NCBI GenBank assembly: GCA_964349515.1 | Contig: CAYGHG010000054.1 | Location: 1-18,124 of the forward strand | DNA length: 18,124 nt | Source: CAYGHG01 sp964349515 | GTDB taxonomy: Bacteria > Oederibacteriota > PGYV01 > CAYGHG01 | Direction of reading: 5' to 3' | Shown: piece by piece, positions 6,516-13,327 of the stretch | How the letters are laid out: every line of letters begins with the position of its first letter | Numbering within the stretch: the stretch's first letter is position 1 | Position numbers and translations under genes: made by a program | Notes under the pieces: model-generated | What the model saw: only the letters and a program-made list of their open reading frames with translations | What the model was told of the DNA's origin: nothing | Database searches by the model: none

Positions 6516-8065
6516 AATTGAAAACAGCAAGAGTAATTGTATCGGCTGTTTTTTTTGCCGTGTACTGCCTCATATTTACCGGAATACTCAGCGTGCTCTC
6601 TCCCGCTGCCGGATTTTTTACCGCTTTTCAGGCTGTGCCGCAGTTAATGCTGTTCCTGTCAACAGGCGCGCTGAGCGGGCTTGTTGTTTTCGGGCTTGTG
6701 ATTCTTTCTGCTTTTCTCTTCGGCAGGCTGTACTGTTCTTTTATCTGCCCTCTCGGGTTTCTTCAGGATTTATTCATACACCTGCGTTACAGGATGAAGC
6801 GCAGTTTTTTAAAAACACCAAACCATAAAATACCGAGATATATTCTGGCTGCCGCGGCTTTTATTATTCTTTTCGCGGGTACGCCTTTTCTGATGAATGT
6901 CTTTGAGCCGTTTTCAAATTTCGGCAGGATCGCCTCGGGCGTTTTTGAGCCGGCGCTGACCGGAGTAAGGAACATTTTTGTGAGCGGGCTGGAAGTTTTT
7001 GATATTTATGCCGTAAAGAGGATTGAGGCAAATCACATAGTACCCGCTGTTTTTGCCTATACCCTCGGGTTTCTTGTTTTTATCGGCATGTTTTCTTTTT
7101 TTAAGGGCAGGCTCTACTGCAATCTGCTGTGCCCGCCCGGCGCCGTGCTCGGCATTGCCTCAAAAAAAAGCCTGCTCTCTTTGAGGGTGGAGGAAACAAA
7201 GTGCAATTCCTGCGGGCTGTGCTCGTATGAGTGTAAGGCAGGCTGTATAGACTCTAAAACAGGCGCTATAGATAATGAAAGGTGTATTATGTGTTTTAAC
7301 TGCATAGGCGCCTGCTCAAAAGGGGCGGTTGTTTATACCGCCCTGCCGAAGAGCAAAGCTAAAGCTGCAGACAATACAAGACGGCAGGTTTTAAAGGGGC
7401 TTACGGGCGCGGCTGCGGCTCTTGCTGCCTCCTCTGTTCCGGCCGCACTGCACGCGGAGAATACCCCTGTGGTAAAGGCAAACCCTCTTGTAACCCCGCC
7501 GGGTTCCGGCTCTCTCGCGCGTTTTAAAAAAAGCTGTATTGCCTGCGGTTTGTGCGTGACAGCCTGCCCGACAAAGGTGCTGAACCACTCGGTGCTGGAA
7601 TACGGCCTTGATTCCATATTTGTGCCCAGGCTTGATTTCGCCTCTGATTACTGCCTCTATGAATGCACGAAGTGTTCCGATGCCTGCCCTACGGGGGCGA
7701 TCCGTAAAATTTCAAAACCTGAAAAGGCGAGGATACAGATAGGCGTCGCCAAATTCATAACTGAAAACTGCCTGGTTGAGACCCGGGGCAGCCACTGCAC
7801 GATATGCAATGAGTTCTGCCCGACAAAGGCGGTCTCGCTTGTCCCGCATAAAAACGGGCCGGATATTCCAAAGGTGATAGAGGGAATATGCGTGGGCTGC
7901 GGCGCGTGCGAGTATATGTGCCCTGTCACGCCTAAAGCCATATACGTTGAGGGAAGCGAAACGCACGGCAGGGCGGGAAACCCGCGCAGGCACAGCGAGC
8001 GCGGGCAGCGCCGCGGCAGGCAGGAGCTGCCGCCCCCGCCGCCTGCAGGGGATTTTCCGTTCTGA
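6512..8065 (+). CDS. NapH-like/NapG-like polyferredoxin fusion with internal Tat signal
   Basis: 517 residues. The N-terminal half resembles NapH: membrane helices and two CxxxCP motifs (C75/C79, C203/C207), then two 4Fe-4S motifs (C231-C241, C258-C268). An internal twin-arginine signal follows (TRRQVLKG, R290/R291), with an Ala-rich hydrophobic stretch ending ALHA near residue 315. The C-terminal half carries four more 4Fe-4S groups (C342-C352, C381-C392, C420-C436, C460-C470), as in the periplasmic Tat substrate NapG. The protein therefore looks like NapH and NapG in one chain, needing both Sec and Tat. The likely role is electron transfer from the membrane to the periplasm. The GTG start overlaps the DUF362 stop (GTGA), so translation is coupled. 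Residues 481-517 form an odd Arg/Pro-rich, GC-rich tail. No Nap catalytic subunit is nearby. Confidence 0.9.
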   Translation: MKLKTARVIVSAVFFAVYCLIFTGILSVLSPAAGFFTAFQAVPQLMLFLSTGALSGLVVFGLVILSAFLFGRLYCSFICPLGFLQDLFIHLRYRMKRSFLKTPNHKIPRYILAAAAFIILFAGTPFLMNVFEPFSNFGRIASGVFEPALTGVRNIFVSGLEVFDIYAVKRIEANHIVPAVFAYTLGFLVFIGMFSFFKGRLYCNLLCPPGAVLGIASKKSLLSLRVEETKCNSCGLCSYECKAGCIDSKTGAIDNERCIMCFNCIGACSKGAVVYTALPKSKAKAADNTRRQVLKGLTGAAAALAASSVPAALHAENTPVVKANPLVTPPGSGSLARFKKSCIACGLCVTACPTKVLNHSVLEYGLDSIFVPRLDFASDYCLYECTKCSDACPTGAIRKISKPEKARIQIGVAKFITENCLVETRGSHCTICNEFCPTKAVSLVPHKNGPDIPKVIEGICVGCGACEYMCPVTPKAIYVEGSETHGRAGNPRRHSERGQRRGRQELPPPPPAGDFPF

Positions 8066-8074
8066 AAATTTATT

Positions 8075-9007
8075 CTAAAGTATTTTAAAGGTCAGCCCCG
8101 CGGAGAGCGACTGCTTGAGCTGGCTTCTCGTGGAGATGTCCTTGTCATACTTCAGCAGGACGTTTATGTTGAAATTAAGCCACTCGTTTACCGAGGCTAT
8201 CAGCGTGGAGTCAGTGTTTATGTCTATCGCGTCAAAAGTGGTCAGGTTTGTAAACAAATCAATGGTGGTTTTGAAAACTATATTTTCGGTGATTTTAAAA
8301 TTAAATTCATTTACCCATTCAATCCCGGCTTCGTTTCTTATTTTATCCGCGCCTTCGCCGGAGTATATCGCGGTATAATCTTCCGTAAAGGTCTGCCTCA
8401 TCGCGGCTCCGAGCCTGCTTTTGAAGAAATCAACGGGCGGCTTGAAGTCAATGCCTATGCTCTCTGTGATGTAGCCGGGGTCCATGAAGCCCGAGACCTG
8501 CACCTTTTCGGGGGTGTACTCATAGCCGGGAGATACCTGCGTTACTATGTGCGCCGCAAAATACGGGTAAAGCCACAGCATGGCCTTGTAGCTTACCTTT
8601 ACAAGCGCGCGCAGGTCGTCTGTGTCTTTTCTGGTCTCAGAGCCTGAGGCCACCTGGCCGTATTTCAGGGTGGCTTTGACGTCAACTGGCCACTTACTGT
8701 CAAAAAGCATCCAGGTGTCAAGAATCGCTTTCCATGCGAAAGTGTCGTTACTCCCGCCGGTCCAGTTGTCAGAGTATGACTGGTTTACGGAAAAAGCCGC
8801 CACAAGCCCGGGCATCGCGAGGAATTCGTCGTCGGGCAGGGGCTTATTAATGTCGCCTAAAAGTTCATTTGCATTCTGTACCGCTTCTGAGGCTGTTTCA
8901 GTTGCGGTTTCAAAGGCTTTCAGTATTTCCTCCCCGTCTGAAGCGGCTGTATTAAGCGGGAGTACAAAAAGCGGCAGCAATAAGAAAACAAGCGAGTTTC
9001 TTTTCAT
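8075..9007 (-). CDS. DUF3078-type outer-membrane beta-barrel protein
   Basis: 310 residues from the ATG at 9007, which has a perfect AGGAGG ribosome binding site. An upstream in-frame ATG at 9037 lacks one and overlaps the preceding gene. A Sec signal peptide ends near AASDG, followed by a short helical segment (about residues 25-60). The rest consists of alternating beta strands rich in aromatic residues (FSVNQSYSDNWTGGSND, and later YFAAHIVTQVSPGYEYTP) and ends in LTFKIL, as expected for an outer-membrane barrel. The NWTGGSND motif and overall layout fit DUF3078. The gene lies 19 bases after the flavodoxin/ferredoxin stop, so the two probably form one operon. It converges on the polyferredoxin gene with only 9 bases between stops and no evident terminator. 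Confidence 0.8.
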   Translation of the reverse strand: MKRNSLVFLLLPLFVLPLNTAASDGEEILKAFETATETASEAVQNANELLGDINKPLPDDEFLAMPGLVAAFSVNQSYSDNWTGGSNDTFAWKAILDTWMLFDSKWPVDVKATLKYGQVASGSETRKDTDDLRALVKVSYKAMLWLYPYFAAHIVTQVSPGYEYTPEKVQVSGFMDPGYITESIGIDFKPPVDFFKSRLGAAMRQTFTEDYTAIYSGEGADKIRNEAGIEWVNEFNFKITENIVFKTTIDLFTNLTTFDAIDINTDSTLIASVNEWLNFNINVLLKYDKDISTRSQLKQSLSAGLTFKIL

Positions 9008-9026
9008 AAAAACCTCCTGTGTGTTT

Positions 9027-10103
9027 TTATTTTGCAAAACCCCGGCCGGTTATTACCCCGGCGTGAATCAGTTTCTTTAAAGAGGCATCTTTTTGGCGGT
9101 AACGCTTAAAGAGCCTCGTAAATGTAGTATGCGAAAAGAGCACGGCGCCGGCTTTTGAGCGTGTTATGAAATGAAGCAGCCATTGCCCCGTAAAAAAAAA
9201 CAAAAGAGCCCAGGTTATTCCAAGGGCTGTTCCCGGTATTACTGAATTCAGTATTTCAAATTTAGCTGTAAAATAAAGAGGTATGAAGCCTAATACCCCG
9301 TATATTAACCAGTATAGCATAAAAACATAGGAATGGGCCGCCTGTATGGCTTTTTGAGGGCAGTATGCCATGCAGCGCTCGCATGACTCACAGTTGAATT
9401 TCCAGTAGGGACGTTTTTTGCCTTCCGGCCCAAGCATTTTTATTGCGCCGAAAGGGCAGTAATCAGAGCAGATTCCGCAGCTGTTGCACCGCTCGTCGGC
9501 GAATTTAATTTTGGCCAGCATGAGCCTGGCGAATATAAGGTACATAAAGCTTATCTGTAAAAGAAGAATCCCAAGCAGCCAGCATATAAAGCTCCTGTAT
9601 ATTCTTTTGCCGGCGCTGAGCCCGGAAATAAAGCCCTGTATCCGGGGTTTTGCCCTGTCAAAAAAATACTGTGCGTGAGCTTCGTTCATCCCGGGATGCA
9701 CGTCAAGCCAGTTGCTCGGCATATCCATGCCCCAAAAACCCCTTATATCCCAGCCCTTTAAAAATAAAATCAGCGCTGCAACAAGGCAGGCTGTACCCTC
9801 CATACCCGGCAGCCCCCACGGGCCTAAAAACCAGCCTGCGCGCGACGCGGATATGAAAACCGGTGATTTGGATGAACGGGGCATTTTGAGGCAGAACATA
9901 AGAGCCGCCCAGGGAAGGGTAAATCCGTGTGTGGGAAAGAAAAGCGCGGTTAATCCGGCAGGCCTGAATTTTTTCAAATCAGCCTTTTCAAAAGGAATAA
10001 GAGAAGTAACAGAACCGCGGGGCATGGACTCTGCCGCCCAGACCGCACATTTGTAAGAGTTTCCCGTCCCTGACATATAAAAAAACGAGTTTATATTCTG
10101 CAT
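9027..10103 (-). CDS. Membrane-associated EFR1-like flavodoxin/4Fe-4S ferredoxin
   Basis: 358 residues from the ATG at 10103. The N-terminus FFYMSGTGNS is the FMN phosphate loop of flavodoxin-like domains, covering about residues 5-160. A hydrophobic segment (about 175-200) precedes two 4Fe-4S motifs (C206-C216, C238-C248), and two further membrane helices follow (about 258-318). The architecture matches EFR1-type flavodoxin plus ferredoxin proteins with added membrane anchors. The likely role is electron transfer between a flavin and Fe-S centres at the inner membrane. The frame stays open upstream to 10334, but that part is only translated octamer repeat (Cys/Ala/Arg), so I place the start at 10103. 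There is no Shine-Dalgarno sequence there, and a TGN-TATAAT promoter puts +1 on the A of the ATG. Confidence 0.85.
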   Translation of the reverse strand: MQNINSFFYMSGTGNSYKCAVWAAESMPRGSVTSLIPFEKADLKKFRPAGLTALFFPTHGFTLPWAALMFCLKMPRSSKSPVFISASRAGWFLGPWGLPGMEGTACLVAALILFLKGWDIRGFWGMDMPSNWLDVHPGMNEAHAQYFFDRAKPRIQGFISGLSAGKRIYRSFICWLLGILLLQISFMYLIFARLMLAKIKFADERCNSCGICSDYCPFGAIKMLGPEGKKRPYWKFNCESCERCMAYCPQKAIQAAHSYVFMLYWLIYGVLGFIPLYFTAKFEILNSVIPGTALGITWALLFFFTGQWLLHFITRSKAGAVLFSHTTFTRLFKRYRQKDASLKKLIHAGVITGRGFAK

Positions 10104-10118
10104 AAAATAATTATAGCA
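10104..10118 (-). promoter_or_regulatory. Extended -10 promoter, leaderless start
   Basis: Read on the minus strand, TGC (10118-10116) precedes a perfect TATAAT (10115-10110). Six bases later comes the ATG at 10103. The extended TGN motif explains the absence of a good -35 box. The geometry puts +1 on the first base of the start codon. Confidence 0.6.
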
Positions 10119-10147
10119 TAAAAACAGAGGGGTGGAGGATTGGTAAC

Positions 10148-10355
10148 TACGGCGGCATGGCAGCATGGCAGCATGGCGGCATGGCGGCATGGCGGCGTGG
10201 CAGCGTGGCAGCGTGGCAGCATCGCAGCATGGCAGCATCGCGGCATCGCGGCATCGCGGCATCGCGGCATCGCGGCATCGCGGCATCGCAGCATCGCGGC
10301 ATCGCGGCATGGCAGCATGGCAGCATCGCGGCATCGCAGCATCGCGGCATGGCTG
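10148..10355. repeat. Octamer tandem array C[A/G]T[C/G]GC[A/G]G, 24 exact-register units
   Basis: From 10156 to 10347 there are 24 contiguous 8-base units with no indels, flanked by degenerate units at 10148 and 10348. Only three positions vary, giving five unit types: a=CATGGCAG, b=CATGGCGG, c=CGTGGCAG, d=CATCGCAG, e=CATCGCGG. Their order is aabbbcccda eeeeeedeea aede. No unit can create a stop codon, so several frames on both strands stay open without being genes. The array lies in the 389-base gap (10104-10492) between two divergent genes. The rest of that gap holds the leaderless promoter on one side and a weak promoter plus ribosome binding site on the other; I see no gene in it. Confidence 0.95.
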
Positions 10356-10425
10356 CGTTGTATAAATAGGGGTGGGCGGCTCTAACTTTCAACTTTCAGT
10401 TTTAAATTTGCAGCTTAAAACCGGC

Positions 10426-10453
10426 TTGTGTTTACAGGGTAAAATGGTAAAAT
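10426..10453 (+). promoter_or_regulatory. Possible weak promoter of the Cys-cluster gene
   Basis: TTGTGT (10426-10431), a 16-base spacer and TAAAAT (10448-10453), 40 bases before the ATG at 10493. Each box is one or two bases off consensus. It is the best candidate in the gap for the plus-strand gene. Confidence 0.35.
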
Positions 10454-10492
10454 CTATTCTATTAATTCAGGCATTAAAAACAGAGGAGAATT

Positions 10493-11170
10493 ATGAAAAC
10501 TATAATACACAAGCCGAACAATAAAAAGAAACTAAATGCTTATATCCGGAATTTGAGAAAGCGGGGCAAACTGATAGAGTTCGGACGGTATATTTTTGAC
10601 ACAGAGGCGCTCTTTGAGGTCCGTTACGAGTGCGACCCCATACACTGCCTGAGGGAGGTAAAGGGCGAGCATTTTGGTTCGTGCTGTACCGATTATGCCG
10701 TTGACCTTGAACCTTATGAAAAAAAGAGGCTGGAGGAGATAGTAAGGAAAGGCAAAAAAATCTGCGCTGAAAAATACCCGTGGGTTTTAAAGGAAAAGCT
10801 GTTTAAAAAACAAAAAAGCGGCAGTTTCATAAAGCACAGAAAAAATAATACCTGTGCTTTTTCCGTAATTGAAAACGGGCGGATACTCTGCGTGGTGGAT
10901 TTGCTCGCGAAAGAGCTGAAACTTGACCGAAAGTATTACAAGCCGTCAACATGCTATTCCTGGCCCTTTGACTGCCTGCGGACCGAGGATAAAAGGATAT
11001 TCGTATCTGTTATTAATAAAAATAACGGTAAATATCTCGTGCAGGCCACGGGAGATTTAAAATGCGTGTCAGGCAGGGTGGGAAAACCCGCCGCTGAGTC
11101 TTTAAAAGAGCAGTTAAAGGCATATCTGGGTGACGGGATTTATAAGGCTCTGTTGAAAAAACGGGGATAA
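10493..11170 (+). CDS. Cysteine-cluster protein, YkgJ/DUF3109-like
   Basis: 225 residues with no signal peptide, very rich in Lys and Arg, so probably cytoplasmic. Cysteines cluster as C47, C52 and C64-C65 (GSCCTDYAVDLEPYE), with later pairs in NTCAFS, ILCVVD and PSTCYSWPFDC. The CC motif followed by an acidic stretch, then CAFS and a Cys/aromatic/Pro motif, resembles YkgJ and DUF3109 proteins, which are proposed to bind zinc or iron through such clusters. The match is by pattern only. The ribosome binding site GAGGAG precedes the ATG. The gene heads the plus-strand unit opposite the octamer array. The next gene is 93 bases away across an AT-rich gap with no clear terminator. Confidence 0.7.
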   Translation: MKTIIHKPNNKKKLNAYIRNLRKRGKLIEFGRYIFDTEALFEVRYECDPIHCLREVKGEHFGSCCTDYAVDLEPYEKKRLEEIVRKGKKICAEKYPWVLKEKLFKKQKSGSFIKHRKNNTCAFSVIENGRILCVVDLLAKELKLDRKYYKPSTCYSWPFDCLRTEDKRIFVSVINKNNGKYLVQATGDLKCVSGRVGKPAAESLKEQLKAYLGDGIYKALLKKRG

Positions 11171-11263
11171 AAAAACTTTACAAGCAGTGTTTTTTTAAGT
11201 AATATAAATACAAATAACTGCTAAAAAAAAGAGTCGAATATCATAATATTTTAAGGGGGTCAT

Positions 11264-11719
11264 GTGAAAAAAGCCTTTTCATTAGTTTTATCCCTTATTT
11301 TTTTATCTGCGTCCGTACTGCCCTGTCATGCTGTTTCCAAAAGAGAACTGAGAATTGCCGAAATTGAAAATGAGCAAAAGGCCCTTACGGGTGATTTTAT
11401 TCTGTTTGGAGGGCTGACTTTAGCAGGGGCGGTTTCTGTTGCCTTGGCTGCGGTAATGTTCGGGCCGGGAAAGTATTACGATTACAGCGACTATTCCTAT
11501 CATTACACTGACGGTGAGCCGGCGCTTTTCTGGCCCCTGATGATAGGAGGGGGTATTGCCTGCATAGCGGCAGTCTATGTCGGCGCGACAGCGGTACAAA
11601 AATACACATCGCTTGAAAAAGAAAAAGACAATCTTACTTTTGGTTTTTCCCCCGCTTTTTTTCCGGAAATTACTAACAGCGGCTATGCTCCGGGCATGCT
11701 TCTGACTATAAAATATTAA
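11264..11719 (+). CDS. Small exported membrane protein of unknown function
   Basis: 151 residues from a GTG start with an AAGGGGG ribosome binding site. A Sec signal peptide ends near CHA (residues 21-23). A short charged helix follows, then two hydrophobic segments (about 46-66 and 89-107) separated by a Tyr/Asp-rich loop (YYDYSDYSYHY). A second charged helix and a C-terminal strand-like end (GMLLTIKY) complete it. I do not recognise a family. It heads a run of three small exported proteins with 14-base and 28-base gaps that ends at the terminator at 12501-12550, so it is probably co-transcribed with them. Confidence 0.75.
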   Translation: MKKAFSLVLSLIFLSASVLPCHAVSKRELRIAEIENEQKALTGDFILFGGLTLAGAVSVALAAVMFGPGKYYDYSDYSYHYTDGEPALFWPLMIGGGIACIAAVYVGATAVQKYTSLEKEKDNLTFGFSPAFFPEITNSGYAPGMLLTIKY

Positions 11720-11733
11720 AGGGGATTAATTAA

Positions 11734-12108
11734 ATGAAACTAAAAAAAGTTTTAGTACTTGCCCTGATTGCGCTTTGCTCATGCTGCACGCTCTTTGCAG
11801 CTTCTTCCACGGAGGAGGCGTGCTGGTTGGGCAACAAGCAGGCTGAAAAGGAAGGCATACAAAGTATGTTCATCTGGATGGGGCTCGGGTGTGTTACCGG
11901 GCCCATAGCGGTAGTTCTTTCTTTTAACGACGAACCCAAACCAAATATGTCGCTTGTAATGGGGAAACCCGCGAACTATACCGCAAGATATGTCAAGTGC
12001 TATAAGGATGCAATGAAAACGGGGAACATAGCAGGCGCGATAGGCGGCTGTACCATAGCAGGGCTTGTTGCTACGGGAATGTTTTTTGCATGGCCTTATT
12101 TATTCTGA
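11734..12108 (+). CDS. Small exported four-cysteine membrane protein, paralogue 1
   Basis: 124 residues. A signal peptide (about 1-23) is followed by a short helix, a hydrophobic segment (about 45-64), a linker (about 65-90) and a second hydrophobic segment (about 97-120). Four cysteines outside the signal (C30, C53, C89, C106) have spacing 22, 35 and 16. The next gene shows spacing 22, 33 and 16, together with the shared GK..-Y-CY region, so the two are tandem paralogues. If the cysteines face the periplasm they could form disulfides. The ribosome binding site AAAGGGG follows the previous stop directly. The function is unknown. Confidence 0.75.
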   Translation: MKLKKVLVLALIALCSCCTLFAASSTEEACWLGNKQAEKEGIQSMFIWMGLGCVTGPIAVVLSFNDEPKPNMSLVMGKPANYTARYVKCYKDAMKTGNIAGAIGGCTIAGLVATGMFFAWPYLF

Positions 12109-12136
12109 GTTTTATAATAATTCAAAGGAGGGTTTT

Positions 12137-12496
12137 ATGAAAAAGGCAGTTGTTCTGGCAATGGTTCTATCACTTTTTGTAGTTTCAATGCCTCTGCATG
12201 TAATGGCAAATGAAAACGTATGCATGCAGGCGGAAAAAGATGTTGAAAAAGACACAAACAGGGTGCTTTGGTGGGGCGCGGGCTTTTTATGCGGAGTGTT
12301 CGGGGTTGCGGCCGGCTATCTTATGACGCCGCCTGTGCCTGCGGAAAGGCTTACGGGAAAATCTTCGGGATATGTTTCCCAGTACACAAGCTGTTATCAG
12401 ACTTCTGCGAAAAATATGAACGGCCTGATGGCAATATCAGGTTGTGCAGTAACTGTGGCGATAGCTGCCGTAGTAAATCTGATAATACTGCTGTAA
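12137..12496 (+). CDS. Small exported four-cysteine membrane protein, paralogue 2
   Basis: 119 residues from the ATG at 12137, preceded by a strong AAAGGAGGG ribosome binding site. An earlier in-frame ATG at 12065 lies inside the upstream gene and is rejected. A signal peptide ends near VMA, then a charged helix, a hydrophobic segment (about 43-62), a Pro-rich linker with RLTGKSSGYVSQY, and a C-terminal hydrophobic segment (about 98-118). C29, C52, C86 and C103 align with the four cysteines of the preceding protein. A TATAAT at 12113-12118 could give an internal transcript, but it lacks a good -35 box. The gene ends just before a perfect hairpin terminator. The function is unknown. Confidence 0.75.
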   Translation: MKKAVVLAMVLSLFVVSMPLHVMANENVCMQAEKDVEKDTNRVLWWGAGFLCGVFGVAAGYLMTPPVPAERLTGKSSGYVSQYTSCYQTSAKNMNGLMAISGCAVTVAIAAVVNLIILL

Positions 12497-12500
12497 AAGT

Positions 12501-12550
12501 TCTGAAAAAAACAAAAGGGGCTTTAATAAGCCCCTTTTGTTTTTTTCAGA
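12501..12550. terminator. Perfect 23-bp inverted repeat with TAAT loop (intrinsic terminator)
   Basis: The left arm (12501-12523) and right arm (12528-12550) are exact reverse complements around the loop TAAT. Each arm has an AAGCCCC/GGGGCTT core flanked by A/T tracts, giving a T-run on either strand, so the element could stop transcription in both directions. It closes the small-protein operon and is followed three bases later by the next promoter. Confidence 0.92.
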
Positions 12551-12552
12551 CA

Positions 12553-12580
12553 TTGACAAATACCGGCGGGGTTATATAAT
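12553..12580 (+). promoter_or_regulatory. Sigma70 promoter of the envelope operon
   Basis: TTGACA (12553-12558), a 16-base spacer and TATAAT (12575-12580), both perfect consensus. The predicted start of transcription is near 12587, about 30 bases before the TTG start of the LolA-like gene. It directly follows the terminator. Confidence 0.88.
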
Positions 12581-12616
12581 CATACGGAAACAAAAAAAAC
12601 TAAAAATGGAGAGAGC

Positions 12617-13327
12617 TTGAAAAAAATATTCTGCCTGTGCCTATTTGCTTTTTTGTACTCAGCCGCCGCAGCCGAAAACCTGTCATTTGAATTCCACAAG
12701 GAGCTATTTGACGGCGAGCGCACGGACATAGCGGGCGGATTTATTTACATTAAAAGTTTTGACTCTGAAGAAGCTTCCAAAAGGGGTTTTTATTTTCACG
12801 TCACCTACCCCGTAAACCAGGTTATCACATACGACGAAACGGCCATGACCATATATTACCCTGAAGAGGAAAAAGCATTCATAATAGCTTCAAAGAGCGG
12901 CAGTCAGGATCTTGACATAAGCGTGACAGACGCGGCTGCTAAAAAGATAGACCTGCGCGCCATGGGTTTTACCATTTCAAAGACCGAGAGAAAGGGCTCC
13001 TCGGTCGCTGAAAAGTGGGTGCCTGCAAAGGCGCAGCTTGCAGTGGTAAAGGAAATAAATGTAGTAAAGGGCAAAGGCGCAAGGCTTGAAAAAATGGAGA
13101 TGATAGACAGAAAGGGCCGTATATTAATGAGGATTATTAATGACAATTATTTTGACCTTGAGGGCAGGCAGGTGCCGGGCTATACAGAATCATACACGGG
13201 GATGGGAAAATTCCCGCTGTCGGAGAAAATGTGGACAAAAAACATGAAGAGAAACGCCAAGCTTCCGGCAATGTTCAATGATTTCAAGATCCCTGAAGGC
13301 GCGCAGGTTGAAAAAATTGAAAAATAA
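12617..13327 (+). CDS. LolA-like periplasmic protein
   Basis: 236 residues from a TTG start with a GGAGAG ribosome binding site. A Sec signal peptide covers about residues 1-19 (ending AAAA). The mature part is a run of predicted beta strands with YPVNQVITYDETAMTIYYPEE, where a hydrophobic strand leads into a Tyr/Pro motif, as in the LolA/RseB half-barrel fold. A Lys-rich region (about 140-175) and an acidic C-terminus follow. LolA-fold proteins carry lipids or lipoproteins, or sense envelope stress. The assignment rests on pattern only. It is first in a three-gene operon and overlaps the YidD-like gene. Confidence 0.65.
   Translation: MKKIFCLCLFAFLYSAAAAENLSFEFHKELFDGERTDIAGGFIYIKSFDSEEASKRGFYFHVTYPVNQVITYDETAMTIYYPEEEKAFIIASKSGSQDLDISVTDAAAKKIDLRAMGFTISKTERKGSSVAEKWVPAKAQLAVVKEINVVKGKGARLEKMEMIDRKGRILMRIINDNYFDLEGRQVPGYTESYTGMGKFPLSEKMWTKNMKRNAKLPAMFNDFKIPEGAQVEKIEK

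Noticed and set aside
9008..9037. Ten-residue N-terminal extension of the DUF3078-type protein
   Set aside because: The ATG at 9007 has a perfect AGGAGG and begins a normal signal peptide; the upstream ATG overlaps the previous gene.
10104..10334. N-terminal extension of the flavodoxin/ferredoxin protein through the octamer array
   Set aside because: It encodes only Cys/Ala/Arg/Met repeats forced by stop-free octamers, has no ribosome binding site, and a promoter fits the start at 10103.
10140..10392. Several overlapping open frames on both strands across the octamer array
   Set aside because: The unit cannot form stop codons in any frame, so open frames are automatic; none has start signals.
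11184..11222. AT-rich inverted repeat (AGCAGT/ACTGCT) as a terminator
   Set aside because: The stem is interrupted by mismatches and is followed by A residues rather than T on the plus strand.
12065..12136. Upstream start for the second four-cysteine protein
   Set aside because: It lies inside the preceding gene, has no ribosome binding site and would place 24 residues ahead of a normal signal peptide; the ATG at 12137 has AAAGGAGGG.
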